64,000 nucleotides of DNA from the NCBI GenBank assembly GCA_038249195.1, contig JBBRWM010000006.1, forward strand, positions 1 through 64,000. Reading direction: 5' to 3'. The translations under genes and the position numbers were made by a program. The stretch comes from JAOUEA01 sp038249195. GTDB taxonomy: Bacteria > Actinomycetota > UBA4738 > HRBIN12. Within the stretch, counting starts at the first letter, position 1. Every line of letters starts with the position of its first letter. The notes beneath the pieces were generated by a model, which saw nothing but the letters and a program-made list of their open reading frames with translations, ran no database searches and had not been told where the DNA came from. This document shows positions 8,525 to 15,710 of this stretch, one piece after another.

Positions 8525-8830
8525 TCAGCGCTTGCGCGCCGCGGACTTGCGCGCGGCAGGCTTGCGCGCGGTCGTCTTCTTGCGTGTCGCGGGCTTGCGC
8601 GCGGTCGTCTTCTTGCGTGCGGTCGTCTTCTTGCGTGCCGCAGGCTTGCGCGCGGTTGTCTTCTTGCGTGCGGTCGTCTTCTTGCGTGTCGCGGGCTTCC
8701 GCGCGGTCGTCTTCTTGCGTGCGGTCGTCTTCTTGCGTGCCGCAGGCTTGCGCGCGGTTGTCTTCTTCCGCGCGACGGGCTTCTTGCGCGCCCCGGTCTT
8801 CTTGGCCGCGGTCTTCGTGGCTGCTGCCAT
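8525..8830 (-). CDS. Histone H1-like lysine/alanine-rich repetitive protein
   Basis: A 101-residue, extremely basic protein made almost only of Ala, Lys, Arg, Thr and Pro. After MAAATKTAAKKTGARKKPVA come three full copies of a 17-residue unit ARKPA(A/T)RKKTTARKKTT (residues 26-76) and a shortened fourth. It resembles the C-terminal tails of eukaryotic linker histones and of actinobacterial HU/Hup proteins, so DNA or RNA binding and chromosome compaction is the likely role. There is no globular domain. The ATG follows AAGGGGG, a good ribosome site. It lies 31 bases downstream of whiB on the same strand and ends at a strong terminator, so it may be read from the whiB transcript. Confidence 0.7.
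   Translation of the reverse strand: MAAATKTAAKKTGARKKPVARKKTTARKPAARKKTTARKKTTARKPATRKKTTARKKTTARKPAARKKTTARKKTTARKPATRKKTTARKPAARKSAARKR
8603..8755 (-). repeat. Three tandem 51-bp coding repeats
   Basis: Each 51-bp unit encodes the 17-residue ARKPA(A/T)RKKTTARKKTT block of the H1-like protein. The first and third units encode the PAARKK form, the second PATRKK, and a 33-bp partial fourth copy follows. Copy number is likely to vary between strains by slippage. Confidence 0.7.
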
Positions 8831-8861
8831 GCTGCCCCCTTTTCGGTACCGACAGGTTCGT

Positions 8862-9089
8862 TCAGGACGCCATGCGTTTCAGGCGCCGGCGCTCCCGTTC
8901 GCTCATCCCGCCCCACACGCCGTATCGCTCGTCGCGGCGGAGAGCGTAATTCAGGCATTCGATGCGAACGGGGCACTCACTGCAGATCCGCTTGGCCTCC
9001 CTCGATGAGCCTCCCTTCTCGGGGAAGAAGATCTCCGGGTCGTACTCGCGACACCGCGCACGCTCTTGCCAAGGGATGTAGTGGTGCAC
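8862..9089 (-). CDS. whiB: WhiB-family iron-sulfur transcriptional regulator
   Basis: A 75-residue Wbl protein. The four iron-sulfur ligands are Cys13, Cys36, Cys39 and Cys45 (C-x22-C-x2-C-x5-C), followed by the beta-turn GVWGG at 57-61 and a basic DNA-binding tail RERRRLKRMAS. Family members bind a 4Fe-4S cluster and partner the primary sigma factor. Length and neighbourhood (manB/DUF3499 on one side, fbi genes on the other) match the WhiB2/WhiB developmental subfamily that controls division, but subfamily assignment by eye is tentative. The start is GTG. The upstream 180 bases hold an inverted repeat shared with the DUF3499 promoter. Confidence 0.9.
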   Translation of the reverse strand: MHHYIPWQERARCREYDPEIFFPEKGGSSREAKRICSECPVRIECLNYALRRDERYGVWGGMSERERRRLKRMAS

Positions 9090-9107
9090 CGCTCAGTCTC
9101 CCCCCCA

Positions 9108-9125
9108 AATCACAACCGTGTGATT
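9108..9125. promoter_or_regulatory. Palindromic operator candidate upstream of whiB, AATCACA-N4-TGTGATT
   Basis: Perfect 7-bp arms with spacer ACCG, 19 bases before the whiB GTG. Its core is identical in arms and spacing to the site at 2715-2730. It is one of the few AT-rich spots in this high-GC stretch. It could be a target of WhiB itself, of a partner, or of an unrelated regulator. Confidence 0.5.
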
Positions 9126-9271
9126 CTGCGGGAAGAACGCCCTCGCTGACAAGTCCTCCGCGGGGAAGTTCTCTGCCTCATCCCTCTATCGCACCTATCG
9201 TCCCGTGCGTTCGCGCAGGTGGCAAGCGGTTTCGGCAGAAATCTGGTGGTCAAGCAACTTGACGAGAAAAG

Positions 9272-11767
9272 TCAACTCGATTGACCGACAACGGGCATCG
9301 GACGCGCCTCGACGTGTTCGTAGGTCGTGGATCGCACCGCGGGGACCCGGCCGATCGCGCGGATCGCATCGTCGAATCCGTCGGCGGACATGGCGATCCC
9401 CCACTCCGCGCCGGCCATCCGCGAGATCGTCTCCTCCATGAGCGTGCCGCCGAAATCGTTCGCGCCGGCGCGCAAGATCGCTTGGCATGCCTCGACGCCG
9501 AGCTTCACCCACGACACCTGGATGTTGGGGATCAGACCATCGAGCAGGATCCTCGCCACGGCGTGCATCCGAAGGCTCTCGTCGAAGGTCGCACCGGCCC
9601 GTGCCTTTCCCGCGAGATAGATGGGCGCGTTCTGGTGCACGAACGGCAGCGGCACGAACTCCGTGAACCCGCCGGTGTCGGCCTGGATCGCCGCGAGCCG
9701 TCGCAGGTGCGCCACCCAATGCGGCGGCGCATCCACGTGGCCGAACATGATGGTGGAGCTCGAGCGGATGCCGAGTCCGTGCGCCGTGCGCACGATCTCC
9801 TCCCACGTGTCCGCGGGCAGCTTTCCCTTGGTCAAGAGCCACCGCACGTCGTCATCGAGGATCTCCGCCGCGGTGCCCGGGATCGTGCCGAGGCCATGGG
9901 CCTTCGCCTCCGCGAGGAATCCCTCGTAGGAGATCCCGAGCTTCGTGGCCCCGTTCATGACCTCCATCGGGCTGAACGCGTGGACGTGGATCCCCGGCGC
10001 CCGCGCCTTCACGGTGTCCAACAGGTCGAAGTAGAACGACCCCGGAAGGTCCGGGTGGATGCCTCCCTGCATGCAGACCTCGGTGGCGCCGAGCGCCCAG
10101 GCTTCCTGCACGCGGTCCCCGACCTCCTCCAGCGTCAGCGTGTAGGACTCGGCGTCCTGTTCCCGCTGCGCGAACGCGCAGAAGCGGCAGCCCACGTAGC
10201 ACACGTTGGTGAAGTTCAGGTTGCGATTGATCACGTAGGTGACCTCGTCGCCCACCGCCTCGGAGCGCAGGCCATCGGCCACCGAGCAGAGCGCGTCGAG
10301 GGCTGCGCCCTCGGCGCGGAACAGCGCGAGGGCGTCGTCGTCCGTGAGGGGCGCGTGACGCTCGGCCTTACGCAGCGCCGCCGTGATGTCGGCATCCAGC
10401 CGCTCGGGCGCGACCTCTGCGGCCGCCCACGTGCGCGTGACGTCGAGCGCATCGAAATCGCCGTAGACGGAGAGGGCGTCGGCGCGCAGACCGGCGTCGG
10501 CCCCCTTCGCGAACGTCAGCTCGATGGTCCGCGGCTTCCACTGCACGTCGGGATCTTGCCAAGGGATGGGATCGGGGATCCGCCCCTCGGCGGCCCGGCC
10601 GTTCGCCCCGATGAGCGCGGCCACGGGAGCGCGCATCTTCCCCGCGAGATAGGGGTCGGGCCTGGTGGCGAACTCCGGGTAGATGGTGAGGCGCTCGAGC
10701 AGCCGCTTGCCGCGCGCGGCCGTCGTGGCGCGCAGCGCATCCAGCGTGGGCCACGGCCGCTCCGGATTCACGTGGTCCGGCGTGAGCGGCGACACGCCCC
10801 CCCAATCGTCGATGCCCGCATCGAGGAGCCGAAGCTGCTGATCTGGGTCGCTGAGGTTGGGTGGCGCCTGCAGGTGCATCCGCGGGCCGAGCACGATCCT
10901 GGCCGTCGCGACCGCGGCGAGGAAAGCCTCCGCCTCGGGCTCGGGAGCGGCCTGCATCGCGGTGCCGGACTTGGCACGGAAGTTCTGGACGATGACCTCC
11001 TGGACGTGGCGATACCGACGATGGATGTCGCGGATGGCGAACAGGGATGCGGCCAGCTCCGCCGTCGTCTCGCCGATCCCCACGAGCACGCCGGTCGTGA
11101 ACGCCACGCCGAGACGGCCGGCGTCCTCGATCGTGCGCAGCCGGACGGCGGGGAGTTTGTCTGGCGACCCGAAGTGTGGGCCCCCCCGCGCGCTCAGCCG
11201 GTCCGACGACGTTTCGAGCATGAGGCCCATCGACGCGGATACCTGTTTCAGGCGGGCTATGTCCTCGTACGACATGACGCCGGGGTTCAGGTGCGGCAGC
11301 AGCCCCGTCTCTTCGATCACGCGGATCGCGACCGCGCGCACGTAGTCCAACGTGCTCGCGTAGCCGCGCTCGTCGAGCCACTCACGCGCCACGTCGTACC
11401 GGTCCTCGGGGCGATCGCCCAGCGTGAACAAGGCCTCTTTGCAACCGGCCCGCCGGCCCGCCTCAGCGATGGCGACCGCCTGTTCCGGCGTGAGGAACGC
11501 GTGCTCGAGCTTCGCGGGTGGCTTCGCGAACGTGCAGTAGTGGCAGTGGTCCCGACACAGCATCGTGAGCGGGATGAACACCTTCGGCGAGTAGGTCACC
11601 ACGTCGCCGTGACCGATGTCTCGCAGGCGCGCGGCGTGCCCCATGAGGCGGGCGAGGTCGTCGTCGCGGGCCGAGAGCAGCGCCTCGGCCTCGGCGGTCG
11701 AGAGCGCTTTGCCGTCCTCGGCTCGCGCGAGGGCGCGGCGGAGCCGGTGCGCGGTCCCCTCGGGCAT
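9272..11767 (-). CDS. fbiC: 7,8-didemethyl-8-hydroxy-5-deazariboflavin (Fo) synthase, CofG-CofH fusion
   Basis: An 831-residue double radical-SAM enzyme that joins 5-amino-6-ribitylamino-uracil and tyrosine to make Fo, the deazaflavin chromophore of coenzyme F420. The N-terminal CofG half has CRDHCHYC (Cys71, 75, 78), the C-terminal CofH half CYVGCRFC (Cys523, 527, 530), both CxxxCxxC clusters. Length fits fused actinobacterial FbiC. Translation could be extended to an ATG at 11797, but a TAGGCT -10 lies 7 nt before the ATG at 11767 and the longer form would run into the divergent fbiA start, so 11767 is preferred. fbiC sits next to fbiA-fbiB, whereas in M. tuberculosis it is remote. Confidence 0.95.
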   Translation of the reverse strand: MPEGTAHRLRRALARAEDGKALSTAEAEALLSARDDDLARLMGHAARLRDIGHGDVVTYSPKVFIPLTMLCRDHCHYCTFAKPPAKLEHAFLTPEQAVAIAEAGRRAGCKEALFTLGDRPEDRYDVAREWLDERGYASTLDYVRAVAIRVIEETGLLPHLNPGVMSYEDIARLKQVSASMGLMLETSSDRLSARGGPHFGSPDKLPAVRLRTIEDAGRLGVAFTTGVLVGIGETTAELAASLFAIRDIHRRYRHVQEVIVQNFRAKSGTAMQAAPEPEAEAFLAAVATARIVLGPRMHLQAPPNLSDPDQQLRLLDAGIDDWGGVSPLTPDHVNPERPWPTLDALRATTAARGKRLLERLTIYPEFATRPDPYLAGKMRAPVAALIGANGRAAEGRIPDPIPWQDPDVQWKPRTIELTFAKGADAGLRADALSVYGDFDALDVTRTWAAAEVAPERLDADITAALRKAERHAPLTDDDALALFRAEGAALDALCSVADGLRSEAVGDEVTYVINRNLNFTNVCYVGCRFCAFAQREQDAESYTLTLEEVGDRVQEAWALGATEVCMQGGIHPDLPGSFYFDLLDTVKARAPGIHVHAFSPMEVMNGATKLGISYEGFLAEAKAHGLGTIPGTAAEILDDDVRWLLTKGKLPADTWEEIVRTAHGLGIRSSSTIMFGHVDAPPHWVAHLRRLAAIQADTGGFTEFVPLPFVHQNAPIYLAGKARAGATFDESLRMHAVARILLDGLIPNIQVSWVKLGVEACQAILRAGANDFGGTLMEETISRMAGAEWGIAMSADGFDDAIRAIGRVPAVRSTTYEHVEARPMPVVGQSS

Positions 11768-11774
11768 GTCGGCG

Positions 11775-11780
11775 AGCCTA
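11775..11780 (-). promoter_or_regulatory. -10 element of leaderless fbiC promoter
   Basis: TAGGCT (minus strand), 7 nt before the fbiC ATG. It fixes the start at 11767 and lies back to back with the fbiA -10. Confidence 0.5.
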
Positions 11781-11781
11781 C

Positions 11782-11787
11782 TACGCT
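11782..11787 (+). promoter_or_regulatory. -10 element of leaderless fbiA promoter
   Basis: TACGCT, 8 nt before the fbiA ATG and one base from the fbiC -10 on the other strand. Any -35 contacts would fall in the opposite gene's coding region. Confidence 0.45.
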
Positions 11788-11795
11788 GTATCGCC

Positions 11796-12746
11796 ATGAA
11801 GGTCGTCGCGTTGGCCGGGGGCATCGGCGCCGGGAAGTTCCTGCGCGGGCTCGTCCGCGTCGTCCCCGGCGACGATCTGACGGTCGTGCTCAACGTGGCG
11901 GATGACTACGACGTCCACGGGCTTCGGGTATCGCCGGATCCGGACTCCGTGACCTACTGGCTCGGGGGCGTGTTCGACCGGGAGCGGGGCTGGGGACGGC
12001 GCGACGAGACGTTCCGCGCCACCGAGGAGCTGCGCGCGTTCGGGGCTGACCAGGCCTGGTTCAACCTGGGCGATCTCGACCTCGCGACGCATCTGGTGCG
12101 CTCCGATCTCCTCGCTCGCGGCGCCACCATGTCGGAGGTCACGGCCACCATCGCGAGGCGTTTCGGGGTAACCGCGCGCCTGCTGCCCGTCACGGACGAC
12201 CGGATGAGCACGCGGATCGACGCGGTGGACGCCGCGACGGGGGCCGTGCTCGATCTCCATTTCCAGGAGTACTGGGTTCGCCGACGGGCGGCCGATCCCG
12301 TGAAAGGGGTCCGGTACGAAGGGGCGGCCGACGCGGAGCCCGCGCCCGGCGTCCTTGCGTCGATCGAGGCCGCCGACGCGATCGTCCTGTGCCCCTCCAA
12401 CCCGGTGGTGTCATTGGGACCGATCCTCGCGGTCCCCGGGCTGCGGCGGGCGGTCGCCGCTCGCCGGGACCGGGTCGCGGGCGTGAGCGGCATCGTGGGC
12501 GGTGCGCCGGTGGCGGGGATGGCGGACCGGCTCATGCCGGCCGTGGGACTCGAGGTTTCGGCCGCGGGGGCGGCCGCCGCGTACGACGGCCTGGTGGGCG
12601 CCTGGGTGATCGACGAACGCGATCGCTCTCTCGGCCCGCGGCTCGAACGCGAAGGGCTGCGGGTCGCGATCACCGACACGATCATGGCCGACGACGATCG
12701 CGCGGAGGCGCTGGCCCGGATCACGTTGGACCTCGCCCTCGCATGA
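11796..12746 (+). CDS. fbiA: 2-phospho-L-lactate / phosphoenolpyruvate transferase (CofD family)
   Basis: A 316-residue enzyme that attaches the phosphoenolpyruvate- or lactate-derived moiety to Fo, giving (dehydro)F420-0. Seen: the opening VVALAGGIGAGKFLRGL nucleotide-sugar-like loop, NVADDYDVHGLRVSPDPD, FNLGDLDLATHLVRSD and LCPSNPVVSLGPIL, all CofD signatures. The frame is open 180 bases upstream, but ATG 11796 begins exactly at the family N-terminus and follows a leaderless -10. The stop overlaps the fbiB start (ATGA), so the two are coupled. No FbiD/CofC guanylyltransferase is visible in the window; it must be elsewhere. Confidence 0.93.
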   Translation: MKVVALAGGIGAGKFLRGLVRVVPGDDLTVVLNVADDYDVHGLRVSPDPDSVTYWLGGVFDRERGWGRRDETFRATEELRAFGADQAWFNLGDLDLATHLVRSDLLARGATMSEVTATIARRFGVTARLLPVTDDRMSTRIDAVDAATGAVLDLHFQEYWVRRRAADPVKGVRYEGAADAEPAPGVLASIEAADAIVLCPSNPVVSLGPILAVPGLRRAVAARRDRVAGVSGIVGGAPVAGMADRLMPAVGLEVSAAGAAAAYDGLVGAWVIDERDRSLGPRLEREGLRVAITDTIMADDDRAEALARITLDLALA

Positions 12747-14032
12747 GCCTGCGGATCGAAGCGGTCGAGGGCATCCCCGAGATCCGGCCCGGCGACGATC
12801 TCGCCGAGCTCCTCGTCCGGGCCCTGTCCAACAAGGGGATCGCGGACGGCGACGTCGTCGCCGTGACGCAGAAGGTCGTGTCGAAGGCGGAGGGCCGCCT
12901 GGTCCCGGGCGAGGACCGGATCGATGCGATAGCGCGCGAGACGGCGCGTGTGGTGGCCCGTCGCGGGGAGCTGGTGATCGCGGAGACCGCGCACGGGTTC
13001 GTGTGCGCGAACGCCGGCGTGGACGCATCGAACGTGGAGCCGGGCACGCTCGCGCTGCTCCCGGAGGACCCCGACGGATCCGCCGAACGGCTCCGCGCCG
13101 CCATCAGCGGGCGGCTCGGCGCGCGCGTGGGCGTCGTGATCACCGACACCTTCGGGCGTGCTTGGCGCAACGGACTCGTCAACGTGGCCATCGGGTGCGC
13201 GGGCCTGCCGGCGGTGATCGACCTACGAGGGGGACGCGATCACCACGGCCGCATCCTGGAGACCACCGAGGTGGCGCTCGCGGACGAGGTCGCGGCCGCC
13301 AGCGGACTCGTGATGGCGAAGGCCGCCCGCGTCCCCGTGGCGCTCGTGCGAGGCGTCGACCGCGGCGGGGCGCCCGACGGCCCGGCCGCCGACCTCGTCC
13401 GCGCCCCGGAGGAGGACCTGTTCCGCACGTCGCCGCTGCAGGCGCTGCACGCCCGCCGCACCATCCGATCCTTCGCGCCCGGCGAGGTGCCCCGCGAGGC
13501 GCTCGAAGAGGCGATCGCGGCCGCGTGCACGGCCCCGGCGCCGCATCACACTCGCCCGTGGCACTTCACCGTGCTCGGCACCCCGTCCGTGCGCGCCGCG
13601 CTGCTGGATGCGATGGCGCTGGCCTGGGGGGCGGATCTGCGCGGCGACGGCGTGCCCGAGGATGTGATCGGGCGGCGCATCGCCAAGAGCGATGCGGTAC
13701 TGGGAGCGGCATCGACCCTCATCGTGCCGTGGCTGAGCCTCGAGGGCTCGCACGCCTACCCCGATGAGGAGCGCACGCAAGCTGAGCGAGAGATGTTCAT
13801 GCTCGCCGGCGGAGCGGCCGTCCAGACCCTCCTTCTGGGCCTCAGCGCCCAGGGACTGGCAGCCTGCTGGATCTCATCCACTTTGTTCTGCCAGCAGGAG
13901 GTACGAACGGCGCTCGGCGTGGACCCGTCATGGTCGGCCCTCGGCGCCGTGGCATGCGGCCGCATGTCGCCGGACGCCTCCGTCCGGCCTCGGCCGCCGA
14001 TCGAGCTTGACGATATCGCGACGTTCCGCTGA
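12743..14032 (+). CDS. fbiB: F420:gamma-glutamyl ligase (CofE) fused to a nitroreductase-family domain
   Basis: A 429-residue two-domain enzyme. Residues 1 to about 230 are CofE (RIEAVEGIPEIRPGDDLAEL, AVTQKVVSKAEGR, ITDTFGRAWRNGL, VNVAIGCAG), adding glutamates to F420-0. From about 233 (LHARRTIRSFAPGEV) to the end is an FMN-binding nitroreductase-like domain, which in mycobacterial FbiB reduces dehydro-F420-0. The fusion is the actinobacterial form; archaeal CofE lacks the second domain. Length is close to the roughly 450 residues of the mycobacterial protein. Four-nt ATGA overlap with fbiA. Confidence 0.93.
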   Translation: MSLRIEAVEGIPEIRPGDDLAELLVRALSNKGIADGDVVAVTQKVVSKAEGRLVPGEDRIDAIARETARVVARRGELVIAETAHGFVCANAGVDASNVEPGTLALLPEDPDGSAERLRAAISGRLGARVGVVITDTFGRAWRNGLVNVAIGCAGLPAVIDLRGGRDHHGRILETTEVALADEVAAASGLVMAKAARVPVALVRGVDRGGAPDGPAADLVRAPEEDLFRTSPLQALHARRTIRSFAPGEVPREALEEAIAAACTAPAPHHTRPWHFTVLGTPSVRAALLDAMALAWGADLRGDGVPEDVIGRRIAKSDAVLGAASTLIVPWLSLEGSHAYPDEERTQAEREMFMLAGGAAVQTLLLGLSAQGLAACWISSTLFCQQEVRTALGVDPSWSALGAVACGRMSPDASVRPRPPIELDDIATFR

Positions 14033-14070
14033 GACCCCGACGGCATCCCCGGCACCGGCGCGCCGTTCGG

Positions 14071-14076
14071 TACGCT
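14071..14076 (+). promoter_or_regulatory. Possible -10 for the DUF3105 pair
   Basis: TACGCT in the fbiB-DUF3105 gap, giving a leader of about 60 bases that ends in CAGGAGA, a good ribosome site 8 nt before the GTG. Confidence 0.3.
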
Positions 14077-14144
14077 GGGTTGGTCGGCGCGCTTCGCTTT
14101 GGCGAACGAGCGCGCGATTCCCCAGCTGATCAGGAGACCGGCAC

Positions 14145-14951
14145 GTGGCCAACCCGGGAGATGCCAACCGCAGGCAGACCAAGGCGGAACGCCGTGAATC
14201 CGCGCGCGTCGAGCGCGAGCGGATCCAACGTCAGATGGCGGCGCGCAACCGCAACCGGCGGATCGGCCTCGTGCTCCTGTCCCTCGCCGTGGTGACGGCG
14301 ATCGTGGTTGCCTTCGTGGTGAAGCCGGGCGGCAGCGATGCCGGACAGCTCGCCTCGCCGCAGTCGCTCCTCGACGACGCGAGCGCGGCGGCGAAGACGG
14401 CTGGGTGCGACGCCGTCGCGAACACGCCGAACTTCCAGAACGCTCCGGGCAAGGACCCCGGCATCGACCACGCGCACATCGGCGACACCCTCGCCCCCAC
14501 GGCGCCCCCACTCTCGGACTACCCGACGATCCCGCCGGCCTCGGGGCCTCACGACCCCACCCCGGCTACCCCCGGCGTCTACGACCGGCCGCCTGACATC
14601 TATCGCTACATCTATCGCTCGATCCACGCCCTGGAGCATGCCGGGGTGATCGTGTGGTACGCGCCCGCGGCAGCGAACACGCCGGAGGTCAAGGCGATCC
14701 GGGCCTTCTACGGCCAGACAAAGGACGTGGGCCAGGCCAAGGTCATCGTGGCGCCCTACGACTTCCCCGATCAGGGGCAACAGGGGTCGCTGCCCGCGGG
14801 CGTGCAGATGGCGCTCGTCGCCTGGCATCGACTCCAGACCTGCGCTCAGCCCAGCCTCTCCGTCGCGTTCGATTTCACCTCGCAGTACGCGAACACGTAC
14901 CCGGACCGCCAGTACATCGGGGTGGCTCGGGAGCCGACGGCCTCGATGTAG
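14145..14951 (+). CDS. DUF3105 family membrane-anchored protein (first copy)
   Basis: A 268-residue protein with a long basic N-terminus (KAERRESARVERERIQRQ), one membrane helix at about 43-60 and an extracellular DUF3105 domain: PGIDHAHIGD, YPTIPPASGPHDPTPA, the HALEHAGVIVWY core and LVAWHRLQTCAQPS. The His-rich core and two cysteines are family traits; function is unknown. GTG start with CAGGAGA upstream. The next gene, a paralogue, begins on the base after this stop. Confidence 0.8.
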   Translation: MANPGDANRRQTKAERRESARVERERIQRQMAARNRNRRIGLVLLSLAVVTAIVVAFVVKPGGSDAGQLASPQSLLDDASAAAKTAGCDAVANTPNFQNAPGKDPGIDHAHIGDTLAPTAPPLSDYPTIPPASGPHDPTPATPGVYDRPPDIYRYIYRSIHALEHAGVIVWYAPAAANTPEVKAIRAFYGQTKDVGQAKVIVAPYDFPDQGQQGSLPAGVQMALVAWHRLQTCAQPSLSVAFDFTSQYANTYPDRQYIGVAREPTASM

Positions 14952-15707
14952 ATGGCCAAGAAGAAGCGCAGGCCGCGGAACCGGCCCTCACCGGCCGGCG
15001 CGCCCACCCCCAACGGCTCGCCGCGCGCCGCGTCCGCCTCCCGCCGGGACCGCAAGGAGCAGGCACGGGCGGCGAAGGAGGCGGCGCGCAAGCGGGAGGT
15101 GCGGCGGGCGGCGGTCCGGCGCGCCGCGATCTTCGGCGCCGTGGGTCTGGGGGCGTTCGCGGTCATCTGGTTCATCCAGCGGGCACCCGGGCCGGGCAAG
15201 ATCCCGGAGGCGGCCGTGACGGCCGCGAGCGCCGCCGGCTGCTCGACGGTCCAGACGCCCCTGGCCGACGCGCCGGGTGGCCAGCACCTCCAGCCGGGGC
15301 AGACGACCTCCTACGACCAACACCCGGCCACGTCGGGGATCCACGCACCCTCGCCCCTGCCCACCGCTCCCGCCGTCTACACCGAGCCCGTCGACGAAAC
15401 CGAGGCCGTCCACTTCCTGGAGCATGCGGGCGTGATCCTCTACTACCGGGCCGACGGCGATGGCGCGCTCGCCTCCGGAACCGTGCGCCAGCTCGCGCAG
15501 GTGGCCGATGCCCAGAAGAACACGCTCCTCGCGCCCTATCCGCAGCTCCCCGACGGCACGGCCCTCGCGATGGCCGCCTGGAACAAGCTCCAGACCTGTC
15601 CGGTGGCGGTGACCGCAGATCAGGCCGTCACGATCGCGAACGGGTTCGTCGGCGCGTTCGCCTGCACCTCGAACGCCCCCGAGCCCACCCGCTCGGACGA
15701 CTGCTAA
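14952..15707 (+). CDS. DUF3105 family membrane-anchored protein (second copy)
   Basis: A 251-residue paralogue of the preceding gene with the same plan: highly basic N-terminus MAKKKRRPRNRPS, a membrane helix (AIFGAVGLGAFAVIWFI, about 56-72), then a domain carrying YDQHPATSGIHAPSPLPT, the EAVHFLEHAGVILYY core and MAAWNKLQTCPV. Zero-base spacing to the first copy implies one transcript. Its stop is 3 bases from the convergent spoIID-like stop, and the two stops share a short palindrome. The divergence between copies suggests an old duplication with distinct roles. Confidence 0.8.
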   Translation: MAKKKRRPRNRPSPAGAPTPNGSPRAASASRRDRKEQARAAKEAARKREVRRAAVRRAAIFGAVGLGAFAVIWFIQRAPGPGKIPEAAVTAASAAGCSTVQTPLADAPGGQHLQPGQTTSYDQHPATSGIHAPSPLPTAPAVYTEPVDETEAVHFLEHAGVILYYRADGDGALASGTVRQLAQVADAQKNTLLAPYPQLPDGTALAMAAWNKLQTCPVAVTADQAVTIANGFVGAFACTSNAPEPTRSDDC

Positions 15708-15710
15708 AGC

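Noticed and set aside
5819..9262. 1147-residue open frame on the plus strand
   Set aside because: It runs antisense to the giant GT, the H1-like gene and whiB, is dominated by Arg/Glu/Gly/His and has no recognisable domain. Such frames are expected opposite high-GC genes.
9281..11905. 874-residue open frame on the plus strand
   Set aside because: Fully antisense to fbiC, which has both radical-SAM cysteine clusters and the right length. Composition is Arg/Glu/His-rich shadow.
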